This document shows, piece after piece, positions 34,974 to 43,436 of a DNA stretch of 63,467 nucleotides. Origin of the DNA: Oscillospiraceae bacterium (GTDB lineage Bacteria; Bacillota; Clostridia; Oscillospirales; CAG-272); NCBI GenBank assembly GCA_015065385.1, contig SVQK01000100.1, positions 1 through 63,467 of the forward strand. The letters are read 5' to 3'. A program made the position numbers and the translations under genes. The notes beneath the pieces are model-generated. The model did not search any database. It saw only the letters and a list, made by a program, of their open reading frames with translations, and was not told where the DNA came from. Positions within the stretch are counted from its first letter, which is position 1. Every line of letters begins with the position of its first letter.

Positions 34974-35352
34974 TGGAGACGGCGGGAGTCGAACCCGCGT
35001 CCGAAAACCCATCCGCGCGACTTTCTCCGGGTGCAGATCGTCTTTTGTGTTTCCCGCCCGCGTCCCCGGCGATCAGGGTACGCAGGTCGGTAGCCGTTTA
35101 GTGCATGACGGTTACAAAGGCAAACTCGCCGTTCACGTTCGCTGCTGAAATGATGCCGTGGTCAGGTAGGACGCACTCCCGTTCGGGACATTCCGGGGCC
35201 GCAGCACTCCCCGGACGGACAGCCGCCTTTGTCAGGCAGCGATTGCTAATTCGTCGTTAGCGTTTATTTTAGTTTGGAGCCTTTTTAAGAGTTACCCCGA
35301 GCTCTACCCGCTTATCGCACTTCTAAATCCCCGTCGAAACCTTTACGTCCCC
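34974..35352 (-). ncRNA. ssrA: transfer-messenger RNA (tmRNA)
   Basis: tmRNA rescues stalled ribosomes by adding a degradation tag. The ends form a 7-bp acceptor stem (GGGGACG with CGTCTCC), the 3' part carries a T-arm with GGTTCGACT, and the reading frame at 35261-35232 is GCT AAC GAC GAA TTA GCA ATC GCT GCC TGA, encoding the tag ANDELAIAA. CCA is not encoded (TAA follows the discriminator A), so it must be added after transcription. The mature 5' end is set by pairing. A promoter and a strong terminator flank the gene; SmpB is encoded at 13949-14440. Confidence 0.97.
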
Positions 35353-35392
35353 GAAGATCATCCCCGGGCAGCGTTCTCCCGGCGACAAAAGC

Positions 35393-35421
35393 ATTATACC
35401 ACGGATCGGTCCGGGATGCAA
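35393..35421 (-). promoter_or_regulatory. promoter for ssrA
   Basis: Minus strand TTGCAT, 17-bp spacer, TATAAT, 41 bp upstream of the mature 5' end, so a short leader is processed off. Confidence 0.75.
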
Positions 35422-35513
35422 GAGGGAGACGCAAAGATTAAGCAATCTTTAATCTCCGAGGTGCAAGTATTTCCGCATGATCAGCCGCTTCTCCGTCTCC
35501 GCGTCCCGCCGGT

Positions 35514-36350
35514 TCATTCCCTGCCCTCGCAGTTTTCGAAAACCGCGTCGGTAAAGTCGGCGTTCCGAAAATGCGCGCCGCTGAAATCGGCATTTTCAAA
35601 GGTCGTTTCCTTCAGATCGACACCGGCGAAATAGGATCTCTCGAAGGTCATGCCGCCAAAATAGCCGGATTTCAGATTGATGTCCGTGAAGCGCGTCTTT
35701 TCAAGATTGATGTTGTTGAACGAAGCGCCGGGCAGTCCGAGATCGTCGAACACAGCCTTCGGCAGATAGCGGTGTTCCATGCGGAAGAGTTCTTCCTCGT
35801 CCGCTTCGGTCTTCTCCGACGCGTCGGAAAGTTCTCCGAGAAACGTCACAGACTCCGAAAACTCCCGCCTGTCGCGCAGGGGAACGTCTGCGGCGGGAAC
35901 TCCGACGGGCAGCAGCAAAACCGGCTTCTCCTCCGCCCCGGCTTTTACATACTCCCGGCATTTGTCCGCGTCGAACGCTCCGACGAAACACGAGGCATAT
36001 CCCATCTCCGCCGCGGTCAGGGCCATGTTTTCAGCCGCCGCGCCCGCATCCTCCGCCGTGAAAAGAACGGCCTTTTCTTCGCCGAACCGTTCCGCCAGCG
36101 GCGATGCGTTCTCCGTGATCACGACGACAAACGCCGTCTTCCGGATCCATTCCTGCCGGCATACGTCCGGAATCAGTCCCCCGATCCGATCCGGACCGAG
36201 AAGCACATAAAAATGCCAAAGCTGGGCGTTGCAGGCGTTGGGCGCGCGCAGTCCCGCCTCAAGGATGCTCCGGATCTTGTCCATGGGGATGGTCTCACCC
36301 GTGTACTGCCGGACGGAACGCCGTTTCAGAATCAGTTCGCTGAAAGTCAT
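35514..36350 (-). CDS. nitroreductase fused to a pentapeptide-repeat domain
   Basis: Residues 1-165 are a nitroreductase-fold FMN enzyme with KRRSVRQYTGETIPMDKI, RAPNACNAQLWHFYVL and a late ALTAAEMGYASCFVGAF. From about 205 the chain becomes a pentapeptide repeat with a phenylalanine every ten residues: FNNINL, FTDINL, FGGMTF, FAGVDL, FENADF, FRNADF. That region forms a right-handed beta-helix. The 278-residue product likely uses FMN and NAD(P)H; the repeat may dimerise or contact a partner. The start at 36350 has AAAGGA upstream. The combination is unusual. Confidence 0.8.
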   Translation of the reverse strand: MTFSELILKRRSVRQYTGETIPMDKIRSILEAGLRAPNACNAQLWHFYVLLGPDRIGGLIPDVCRQEWIRKTAFVVVITENASPLAERFGEEKAVLFTAEDAGAAAENMALTAAEMGYASCFVGAFDADKCREYVKAGAEEKPVLLLPVGVPAADVPLRDRREFSESVTFLGELSDASEKTEADEEELFRMEHRYLPKAVFDDLGLPGASFNNINLEKTRFTDINLKSGYFGGMTFERSYFAGVDLKETTFENADFSGAHFRNADFTDAVFENCEGRE

Positions 36351-36465
36351 AGCCGTTTTTCCTTTCTCTTCTGTCTTTCCGAATCTCAAGCGCGGATCCG
36401 CGCAGAACGCGCGCCGGACGCAATCCCGGAACATGTCCGCGCCTCTTCGCCCGGGAATATGCCGC

Positions 36466-36669
36466 TCAGCGCTTGAAAAGGGTTCTGATATACCCCCTCA
36501 GCGCAAGCCGCTTTACGATATGCTGACGTTCCCCGCACACCGGACAGATCCCGGAATGCTTCTCGTATCGGCATTCGCTGCGTTCCAGATCCGCGCCGTA
36601 TTCCCGGTTGAGGCAGCGGCGGCAGATCGCTCCTCCGAAGGTTTTTCTGATTTTTGACACGGTCACCAT
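36466..36669 (-). CDS. small zinc-finger protein (67 residues)
   Basis: Cysteines C16, C19, C33, C42 and C45 (CRRC and CPVC pairs) fit one zinc-binding site, with a basic N-terminus (SKIRKTFGG) and an Arg/Lys-rich end. This suggests an RNA- or protein-binding role, but I know no family. The ATG at 36669 follows GGAG by ten bases. It has its own promoter at 36704-36732 and a long gap to the nitroreductase gene. Confidence 0.6.
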   Translation of the reverse strand: MVTVSKIRKTFGGAICRRCLNREYGADLERSECRYEKHSGICPVCGERQHIVKRLALRGYIRTLFKR

Positions 36670-36703
36670 ATCCCGATTCTCCGGATGCTTGCAGTTTGGT
36701 TGT

Positions 36704-36732
36704 ATTTTATCATATTGTCCGTTCCATTTCAA
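36704..36732 (-). promoter_or_regulatory. promoter for the 67-residue zinc-finger gene
   Basis: Minus strand TTGAAA, 17-bp spacer, TAAAAT, about 35 bp upstream of the ATG. Confidence 0.7.
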
Positions 36733-36763
36733 GGAGGGAGAGTAAATTTCATTCCGTGGATTC

Positions 36764-36808
36764 AAAAAGAACGGCTGAGGGAGCTTTTGCAAGACTCCCT
36801 GCCGTTCT
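36764..36808 (-). terminator. terminator after mscS
   Basis: Minus strand AGAACGGC pairs with GCCGTTCT, with inner pairing AGGGAG/CTCCCT, and is followed by TTTTTGA. Confidence 0.75.
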
Positions 36809-36842
36809 GAAAAAGTCAGTCTGTTCCGGTTCCGACCAAGAA

Positions 36843-37658
36843 TCAGTCGCCCGTGTTGTCCACGTTGACGTTGATGACCTGATAGGGGATCTGGATGCCG
36901 AACTTGTCGAAGGCGACCTTGACGTCCTCCCACATGTCGAAGTAAACCGTCCAGTAATCCGCGGGCTTGACCCACACGCGGAGCTTGATGCCGAGCGCGT
37001 ACTGGCCGTGCTGATGGACGAACACCTCGGAGGCGGGATCCTTCAGCACGAGGTTGTTGCTCTGGGCGACGGCGAGCAGAACCTTGCGGACCAGCTCGAT
37101 ATCGGTGTTGTAGTTGACGTTCAGATCGAAGTCCACACGGCGGGTCTCCTCGGAGGAGAGATTCGTGACGGTCGCGCCGGACAAAGTGGAGTTCGGAACG
37201 GTGACGCCGAGGTTGTCCGGAGAGAGGATCTTCGTGTAGAACAGGCCGATCTCCTGCACAACGCCGCAGATATCGCCCGCGATGATGAAGTCGCCCACAT
37301 GGAACGGCTTGCAGATCATGATGACGATTCCCGCCGCGATGTTGGAGAGGCCGCCCTGAAGCGCGAGACCGATTGCCAGGCCGCAGGAGCCGAGCACCGC
37401 GATCACAGCGGACTGAGGTACGCCGAGGATCATGACGATGGTGAGGATCACCACCACGCGGACAGCGGTCTTGACAATGTTGCCGATCAGGTTCTGAGTG
37501 TTGGGATCCGCTTTGGCGAGCAGCTTGCTCTTCGTCAGCCTGCCGCCGAGCCATTTCGCCACGGCGAAGCCGATGATGAGGACGAGGATCGCCAGAAGGA
37601 TTTTGAGCACATAGTTCACCAGGTACTCGTTGATGAAGGTTGTAATGAATTCGGGCAT
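36843..37658 (-). CDS. mscS: small-conductance mechanosensitive channel, MscS family
   Basis: Stretch-activated channel that releases solutes during osmotic downshock. The 271-residue product has three membrane segments (about 15-37, 62-82, 88-115), the pore helix GLAIGLALQGGLSNIAAGI and a C-terminal beta-rich domain. Length is close to that of E. coli MscS. AAGGAGG precedes the ATG. It begins 39 bp after the sulfatase gene on the same strand, an odd pairing with no clear functional link. Confidence 0.9.
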   Translation of the reverse strand: MPEFITTFINEYLVNYVLKILLAILVLIIGFAVAKWLGGRLTKSKLLAKADPNTQNLIGNIVKTAVRVVVILTIVMILGVPQSAVIAVLGSCGLAIGLALQGGLSNIAAGIVIMICKPFHVGDFIIAGDICGVVQEIGLFYTKILSPDNLGVTVPNSTLSGATVTNLSSEETRRVDFDLNVNYNTDIELVRKVLLAVAQSNNLVLKDPASEVFVHQHGQYALGIKLRVWVKPADYWTVYFDMWEDVKVAFDKFGIQIPYQVINVNVDNTGD

Positions 37659-37697
37659 GTTTTCCTCCTTTTTCTTTGGGTGTATGGGTGTGCGTAT

Positions 37698-39161
37698 TCA
37701 AAGCTCGTCTGGGTGACGGGCGATGAGCCGTTCGGCTTCTTCGGCGCGGTCGGTCCGGCGGAGATACTCGACATAACCTTTCAGCTCTCCACGGGTGTGG
37801 AAGGGGCCGCCTTCTCTGAGGACGGTCTGCATGGGATCGTGGCCGGACTTCGAGGTCATCATGTTCTCGTCGAACCAGTCGAGGAGATGATGGGCGGCGC
37901 GGTCGCAGAGATCCGGATGCTCCGCGGCGACGTTTTTCTCCTCGTGCGGATCCTCCTTCACATTGAAGAGCATTTCACGCGGGAAGTTGTGGTAGCCGTC
38001 GTGATAAGTCTTCATCCAGAGCCAGTCGCCGAACCGGACGCTTCTCTGGCAGACGTGCGCCATCTGGGAGAGAACGAGGTATTCGCGGGGAACGGACTTC
38101 CCTTCCCGGATCGTATCTGCATAGCTTGTGCCGTCCCAGTGCTTTGCCGGTTCCAGTCCGAACAGATCCGCGATCGTCGGGGCGAGGTCGATGTTGTAGC
38201 GGAGGCTGGAGGCGGAGATCCCCTTCATGCCGCCCTGCCATTTGATGATCATGGGGATCCGGCAGGTGATGTCGTCCGCGGTGGAGTGCTCGGAATAGCT
38301 GTTCAGCTCGCCGATGTTTTCCCCGTGGTCGGCCGTGATGATGAAGGACACGTCGTCGTAGACGCCGGCCCGCCGGAGCGCGTCGAGGATATATCCGATG
38401 TGCATGTCCATAAAGGCGATCCCGCAGTCGTAGCCGTCCACCAGCTTCCGGTATTCGTCCATATCCCGGACCTCCATCGGCTGGCGCGGATAGCCTGGCA
38501 GGGGCGTGTTGTTGTACATGCCGATCTCGTGGACGCCGTGGGGCGAGGCTTCCTTCCGCTGTTCGTCGATCAGCTCCTGCGTCATCCAGGTATGGTCGAA
38601 GAAATCGTCCCCCTCGAAGGGATTGCCGAATTCGGCGGGTGTCCGGTAAGTGGTATGCGCGTCCCACATGTTGATGTGGAGGAACCAGTTGTCTTCCTTC
38701 CCGTGCCGCTCGATCCAGTCGATGGCGATGGGAGAGATCTGATCCGCGCGCTCGCCTCCGCCGGTCCCGAAATTGTACATCTCGTGGAATCCGCCGTAAA
38801 ACCAGTAGGACGTGTGCCTCTCGGCAAAGGTGGAGACGGAGACCGTGTGAAGGCCCGCTCTGCGGAACTGATGGAACAGATTGGTGCGGGCGAACTCGGT
38901 GCGGAATCCGCGGCTTTCCCCTTCAAGGCTCTGATCCCCCGCCGTCCCGCCGTGTCCGACCGCTCCGTTGTGGATGCCGAACAGGCCGGACTGGAGCGCG
39001 CTGCGGGAGGGGAGACAGGGCGCGTCCGAGCAGTAGTATCGGTCGAAGCGCACACCCTCCGACGCGATGGAGTCGATGTTCGGGGAGGTATTGCGGAAAT
39101 ACCCGTAGCATCCGAGGTGATCCGGGCGCAGGGTATCGAGGTCAAAAAAGACGATTCTCAA
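37698..39161 (-). CDS. sulfatase, Cys-type
   Basis: Arylsulfatase-type enzyme that removes sulfate esters, probably from a sulfated sugar. The 487-residue product has metal ligands in FFDLDTLRPDH near the start, ITADHGENIGE and C49 in DAPCLPSRSAL, the Cys-x-Pro-x-Arg motif that must become formylglycine. A maturase (FGE or anaerobic anSME) is therefore needed but none is in this window. No signal peptide was seen. The start codon is TTG at 39161, well placed after AAGGAG. A promoter lies at 39199-39227. Confidence 0.92.
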   Translation of the reverse strand: MRIVFFDLDTLRPDHLGCYGYFRNTSPNIDSIASEGVRFDRYYCSDAPCLPSRSALQSGLFGIHNGAVGHGGTAGDQSLEGESRGFRTEFARTNLFHQFRRAGLHTVSVSTFAERHTSYWFYGGFHEMYNFGTGGGERADQISPIAIDWIERHGKEDNWFLHINMWDAHTTYRTPAEFGNPFEGDDFFDHTWMTQELIDEQRKEASPHGVHEIGMYNNTPLPGYPRQPMEVRDMDEYRKLVDGYDCGIAFMDMHIGYILDALRRAGVYDDVSFIITADHGENIGELNSYSEHSTADDITCRIPMIIKWQGGMKGISASSLRYNIDLAPTIADLFGLEPAKHWDGTSYADTIREGKSVPREYLVLSQMAHVCQRSVRFGDWLWMKTYHDGYHNFPREMLFNVKEDPHEEKNVAAEHPDLCDRAAHHLLDWFDENMMTSKSGHDPMQTVLREGGPFHTRGELKGYVEYLRRTDRAEEAERLIARHPDEL

Positions 39162-39198
39162 GGCGCGTCTCCTTCCAGTTTGTTCCGGTTATAGGAAT

Positions 39199-39227
39199 AT
39201 TATACTATAACGCAGCCGGAATTTCAA
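39199..39227 (-). promoter_or_regulatory. promoter for the sulfatase-mscS unit
   Basis: Minus strand TTGAAA, 17-bp spacer, TATAAT, about 37 bp upstream of the TTG start. Confidence 0.7.
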
Positions 39228-39229
39228 CG

Positions 39230-39262
39230 GAAAATGGGAGAAATCTCAAAAATTTCTCCCAT
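39230..39262 (-). terminator. terminator after the ECF sigma gene
   Basis: ATGGGAGAAAT pairs with ATTTCTCCCAT over a short loop and is followed on the minus strand by TTTTCC. Confidence 0.7.
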
Positions 39263-39268
39263 CGGTTT

Positions 39269-40930
39269 TTATTCCCTTTCGTCGATGACTGCGAGGGTGA
39301 GCGAACGCCGCAGTTCTTCATCGGGCAGTGTCAGCCGTCCGGCGTCGAGCAGCCGCTTCATGCAGCGATAGATGAACGCCCCGTCGCTGTGGAAGAGATA
39401 TCCGAGTCCGAACGCCTGCACAGCCCTGAGCCGCTCCGGAGTCCGCTTCATCACCATATCGATGTACGGCTGTTTCAGCTTCCGGATCTGTTCCCGACAC
39501 CCCTCCCTGACCCGGTCTCCCACTTCGATCAGTCGGCGGTTCATGTCTGCCCCGTCGATCCAGACGCAGCGGAATCCGGTCTTGACGCATCCGCCCTCCC
39601 GGACCGCGGCGATATAGCCTCTTTCGCAGAGCCGGGCGGTTTCCTCCGGTCTCAGCTCCGCGCCTTCGCTCAGCGCGATCAGGAGGCCGCGGTCCCGCAT
39701 CGCTTCCGAGGTATAGTTGTCCGTGACACGCCGTCCCGACCACGGAGAATCCGTCTGCCAGATGCAGAATCCGTCCCACCGGTTCCAGCAGGGGCCGCAC
39801 CAGCCGTCGGGAAGGATCGGTCCGATCCCGGGCGGCTCGATCCACGTTTCGCAGATATTGTGCCCTCCGTCCGGCCGAACGGTCGCCGCCTCTTCGAAGG
39901 AGACCTTGGCCTCCTCTTCCCGGAGCTTCTGGCCGCTGACTGCCGCCAGATACGGGACGAGCGTCCAGAGCATCAGATTCCTGTCGCGGGGCGGATCGGC
40001 CTTCATGGTCATCGGACCGGAGACGCCGCCCCAAAGATGATCGGTTTCCTCCAAAAGTCCCGATGCGGTCAGAGCGTCGCATAGGCCGTCCCCGATCAGC
40101 TCCGCGGCGCGATCGTACATCGTTTCCCGGAGCGCGCATTCTTCGGCATCCGGTTCGTTGATCAAAATGTTTGCGGAATACCGGTCCCCCTGCCGGACGA
40201 GAAATCCGTATTCCTCGAGAAACTCCGCCTCCCCTTCCACATAGACCGGGGAAACGCCGAGGTCCTTTGCGATGTCCCGGGCGGTTTTCGGCTCCCGGTA
40301 GACGGAATAGGCGATATTCTGGGACAGGATGCTCCGGAAGAAGCGATCGTTCCCGCCCATCGATCCCACGCCCCCGTTGGTCATCACCTTCGCGAAGCGG
40401 ATGGGATTGAAGCTCAGCTGTTCTGAATCCCTCACAGCGGTCAACCTCTCTTTCAGTTCTTTTCTCGCTTCGAAAAGATGCCACTTCACCGTACCGGCCG
40501 GAATTCCGAGCTCCCGCGCGATCGCATCGGTCGTCCGGTTGTCGAAATAGTACGCCGAGACGATCCTCCGTCTCTGCACGGAAAGAAACGCGATTTCCGA
40601 ACGAAGACGGAACAGGATTTCGTCGTCCTCCCGGTTCGCGAACGGATCGTCCGGGTCGGGCAGCGTCTCGGCCAGCTCGTCGATCGGTACTCCGACGCTG
40701 CTGCGCGCTTTTCCGCGGTAGTAATTCGCAAGCCCGTTCCGGACGCACCGCCACACATACCGGTCCGGATCCCCGACGTCGTTTCTGGACAGCAGGGACC
40801 GGTACGCGCGGAACAGGATCTCCTGCGACAGGTCCTCCGCATCCTCGTGCGCCGCGCATCTTGACGCGAGGTAGGCGAGGACGGGCTTTGCCATGCGGAC
40901 GGTTACGGCTTCTGCATCTTCTCTTGTCAT
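39269..40930 (-). CDS. sigma-70 family (ECF-like) factor with a long C-terminal extension
   Basis: The 553-residue product begins as an ECF sigma factor: region 2 near 15-85 (AHEDAEDLSQEILFRAYRSL, DRYVWRCVRNGLANYYRG) and region 4 near 105-165 (VQRRRIVSAYYFDNRTTDAI, ARELGIPAGTVKWHLFEARK). A second winged-helix-like segment follows near 210-260 (KTARDIAKDLGVSPVYVEGE), then about 290 residues with no family I recognise, including a tryptophan- and cysteine-rich middle (DGWCGPCWNRWDGFCIW). The start at 40930 follows GGGAG. No anti-sigma gene is adjacent; the extension may be the sensor. A terminator follows. Confidence 0.75.
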   Translation of the reverse strand: MTREDAEAVTVRMAKPVLAYLASRCAAHEDAEDLSQEILFRAYRSLLSRNDVGDPDRYVWRCVRNGLANYYRGKARSSVGVPIDELAETLPDPDDPFANREDDEILFRLRSEIAFLSVQRRRIVSAYYFDNRTTDAIARELGIPAGTVKWHLFEARKELKERLTAVRDSEQLSFNPIRFAKVMTNGGVGSMGGNDRFFRSILSQNIAYSVYREPKTARDIAKDLGVSPVYVEGEAEFLEEYGFLVRQGDRYSANILINEPDAEECALRETMYDRAAELIGDGLCDALTASGLLEETDHLWGGVSGPMTMKADPPRDRNLMLWTLVPYLAAVSGQKLREEEAKVSFEEAATVRPDGGHNICETWIEPPGIGPILPDGWCGPCWNRWDGFCIWQTDSPWSGRRVTDNYTSEAMRDRGLLIALSEGAELRPEETARLCERGYIAAVREGGCVKTGFRCVWIDGADMNRRLIEVGDRVREGCREQIRKLKQPYIDMVMKRTPERLRAVQAFGLGYLFHSDGAFIYRCMKRLLDAGRLTLPDEELRRSLTLAVIDERE

Positions 40931-41009
40931 GGTTTGTTCTCCCTGAGAGCTCTCACCCATACGGACACCGGTTCTGCCGGACGGTTGGAGGTTTTTCGGA
41001 TTTTCCGGC

Positions 41010-41048
41010 AAAAAAGCGGGAAAAACGCGCGCCGCTTCTCCCGCTTTT
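41010..41048 (-). terminator. terminator after the HTH-cupin-CoA ligase gene
   Basis: Minus strand AAAAGCGGGA pairs with TCCCGCTTTT, followed by T's. Confidence 0.7.
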
Positions 41049-41071
41049 CATAGTATTGTTGAATGCTCCGC

Positions 41072-43366
41072 TTACTGCGCGTCCTTCTTTCGTAACTCCA
41101 CCCGGCGGATCTTGCCGCTGATGGTCTTCGGGAGCTCGTCCATGAACTCTACGATCCTGGGGTACTTGTAAGGCGCGGTGTGCTCCTTGACGTAGGTCTG
41201 GATCTCCTTCACAAGCTCCGGCGTCCCTTCCTTCCCCTTTACCAGCACCACGGACGCCTTGACGATCTGACCGCGGATTTCGTCGGGGACGGCAGTGACG
41301 GCGCATTCCAGCACATAGGGCAACTCCATGATGACGGATTCGATCTCAAACGGGCCGATCCGGTAGCCGGAGGATTTGATCACGTCGTCGATGCGGCCCA
41401 CATACCAGAAATAGCCGTCCTCGTCGCGCCATGCCGTGTCGCCGGTGTGGTACATGCCGTCGTGCCATGCCTCTTTCGTAGCTTCTTCGTTCCGGTAATA
41501 CCCCTTGAAGAGTCCGCAGGGAATTCCCCTGTCGGTCCGGACCACGATCTCGCCGGTCTCGCCAACGTCGCAGGAGCGTCCGTCGGGATCCACGATATCC
41601 ACGTCGAACAGCGGGGACGGATGGCCCATGGAACCCGGCTTCGGCGTGTCGCCCACGAAGTTGCCGATCACAAGGGTGGTCTCCGTCTGACCGAAGCCCT
41701 CCATCAGGGACAGGCCGGTGTACTCCTTGAATTTGTAGAAGACCTCCGGATTCAGCGCCTCTCCCGCGATCGTGACGTGCTTGAGGCTGGAGAGGTCGTA
41801 CCGCTCGATCCCGGCTTTGATGAAGAAGCGGAACATGGTCGGCGGCGCGCAGAAGGTGGTGATGTTGTACTTGTGGAACAGCGGGAGGATGTCGTCCGCC
41901 TCAAACTTGTCGAAGTCGTAGGCGAATACGCAGCTCTCGCAGAGCCACTGGCCGTAGAGCTTGCCCCAGAGCGCCTTGCCCCAGCCGGTGTCAGAGATGG
42001 TGAAATGGATGCCGTTCGGGTCGGCGTTGTGCCAGTAACGGGCGGTGATATAGTGGCCGAGGGCATACTTGTAGCTGTGCGCCGCGATCTTCGGATAGCC
42101 GGTAGTGCCACTTGTGAAGAGCATGTACATGGTCTCGCTGCCGCACGCGCTCATTCTGCGCTCGAAGGTGTCGGGGAAAGCCATGAACTCGCTGTCGAAG
42201 GAATGCCATCCCTCGCGCTCGCCGTGGCACATGATCTTGATGATGTCCTGTTCCACCAGCTTTTCCGCGTTTTCGGCGTGCATCGCGGTCTGACCGTCCC
42301 CCGTGCAGACGATGGCCTTCACCGACGCCGCGCGATAACGGTACTCGAAATCGTGCTCGACCAGCATATGGGTGGCAGGGATAGCGACCGCACCGAGCTT
42401 ATGCAGCGCGATGGAGGCGATCCAGAACTGCCAGTGGCGTTTCAGCACGAGCATGACGGTGTCGCCCTGACGGATCCCGAGGGACTCAAAGTAGTTCGCC
42501 GCCCGGTTGGACAGGTGGGAGATATCCCCGAAGGTGAAGCGGGTCTCGTTCTTATTCCGGTCCAGATGGAGCAGGGCCACCTTGCCCGGCGTCTTCTCAG
42601 CGATTGCGTCCACCGTATCGTAGGCGAAGTTGTACTTCTCCTCGTTTTTGAATCTGATTTCCTTGAGCTTTCCGTTTTCTTCGATACATTCGATGAACCG
42701 GAGGGCGACCGGATCTTCGGGCAGAGGGGAGAGCTGGTTTTCCACGCTGACTTCCGCTTCCACAGTCTGTTCCGCATTGTCGGGATAATCGTAAGCCGGC
42801 GCGCCGTTGGAAATCGTGGTGGCGAGGAACGTGCAGTCCTCTTCCCACGCGATCATGCCGTGCGGCTTCGAGCTGTCGTAGTAGATGGAATCTCCGGGGC
42901 CGAGGAGTTCGGTATGTCCGTCCACGGAGACCTTCAGCTTTCCGGTGAGGATGTAGTCGTATTCCTGCCCGTCGTGGCTGGAAAGACGGATCGGCTGATC
43001 GGCTTCCTCGGGAACGTATTTCGCCTTGACAAGGAAGGGTTCGGCGATCTTGTTCTTGAAGAGCGGCGCGAGGTTGCGGTAGGAGAATCCCTTTCTCCGC
43101 GCGATGGGAAGACCGCCGCCCGCCCGCGTGACGCTGTATTCCGCAAGCGTCGGGGAGGATCCCGCTAAAAGATCGGTTGTATCGATGCCAAGCCGCGCCG
43201 CGCATTTATAGATGAAGGTGAAGGAAAAGTCCGCTTCCCCTCCCTCCAGCTCCCGGTAGTGCTCGAGGGTCACGCCGGTGCACACCGCCATTTCCTCTTC
43301 GCTGATCTCACAGATCAGACGGGTTTCGCGTATGCGGTTGGCTACTTCTCTGATGATGGATTCCAT
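41072..43366 (-). CDS. HTH-cupin-AMP-dependent acyl-CoA ligase fusion
   Basis: The 764-residue product joins three parts: an XRE-like helix-turn-helix (about 1-70, ISEEEMAVCTGVTLEHYREL), a cupin beta-barrel (about 100-180, DYILTGKLKVSVDG and DSIYYDSSKPHGM) and a full AMP-dependent ligase (about 250-764) with MLFTSGTTGYPK, EGFGQTET, YHTGD, YVGRIDDVIKSSGYRIGPFE and the lysine of ISGKIRR. Ligases of this class activate a carboxylic acid as AMP ester and transfer it to CoA; the acid is unknown. HTH and cupin resemble a transcription regulator with a ligand pocket. GGAG precedes the ATG at 43366. A T-box leader controls it. Confidence 0.88.
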   Translation of the reverse strand: MESIIREVANRIRETRLICEISEEEMAVCTGVTLEHYRELEGGEADFSFTFIYKCAARLGIDTTDLLAGSSPTLAEYSVTRAGGGLPIARRKGFSYRNLAPLFKNKIAEPFLVKAKYVPEEADQPIRLSSHDGQEYDYILTGKLKVSVDGHTELLGPGDSIYYDSSKPHGMIAWEEDCTFLATTISNGAPAYDYPDNAEQTVEAEVSVENQLSPLPEDPVALRFIECIEENGKLKEIRFKNEEKYNFAYDTVDAIAEKTPGKVALLHLDRNKNETRFTFGDISHLSNRAANYFESLGIRQGDTVMLVLKRHWQFWIASIALHKLGAVAIPATHMLVEHDFEYRYRAASVKAIVCTGDGQTAMHAENAEKLVEQDIIKIMCHGEREGWHSFDSEFMAFPDTFERRMSACGSETMYMLFTSGTTGYPKIAAHSYKYALGHYITARYWHNADPNGIHFTISDTGWGKALWGKLYGQWLCESCVFAYDFDKFEADDILPLFHKYNITTFCAPPTMFRFFIKAGIERYDLSSLKHVTIAGEALNPEVFYKFKEYTGLSLMEGFGQTETTLVIGNFVGDTPKPGSMGHPSPLFDVDIVDPDGRSCDVGETGEIVVRTDRGIPCGLFKGYYRNEEATKEAWHDGMYHTGDTAWRDEDGYFWYVGRIDDVIKSSGYRIGPFEIESVIMELPYVLECAVTAVPDEIRGQIVKASVVLVKGKEGTPELVKEIQTYVKEHTAPYKYPRIVEFMDELPKTISGKIRRVELRKKDAQ

Positions 43367-43436
43367 GTTCTTTCTCCTTTTTTGCTGCTGATTTCGGAGG
43401 AGGCTCGGAGAATCGCGCCCTGTTGTTTCGCCGAAT

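Noticed and set aside
34974..35030. Possible tRNA gene suggested by GGTTCGACTCCC
   Set aside because: It is the T-arm and acceptor end of tmRNA; there is no anticodon arm.
36654..39194. An 846-codon open frame on the plus strand
   Set aside because: It is antisense to the sulfatase and MscS genes, both of which have clear motifs.
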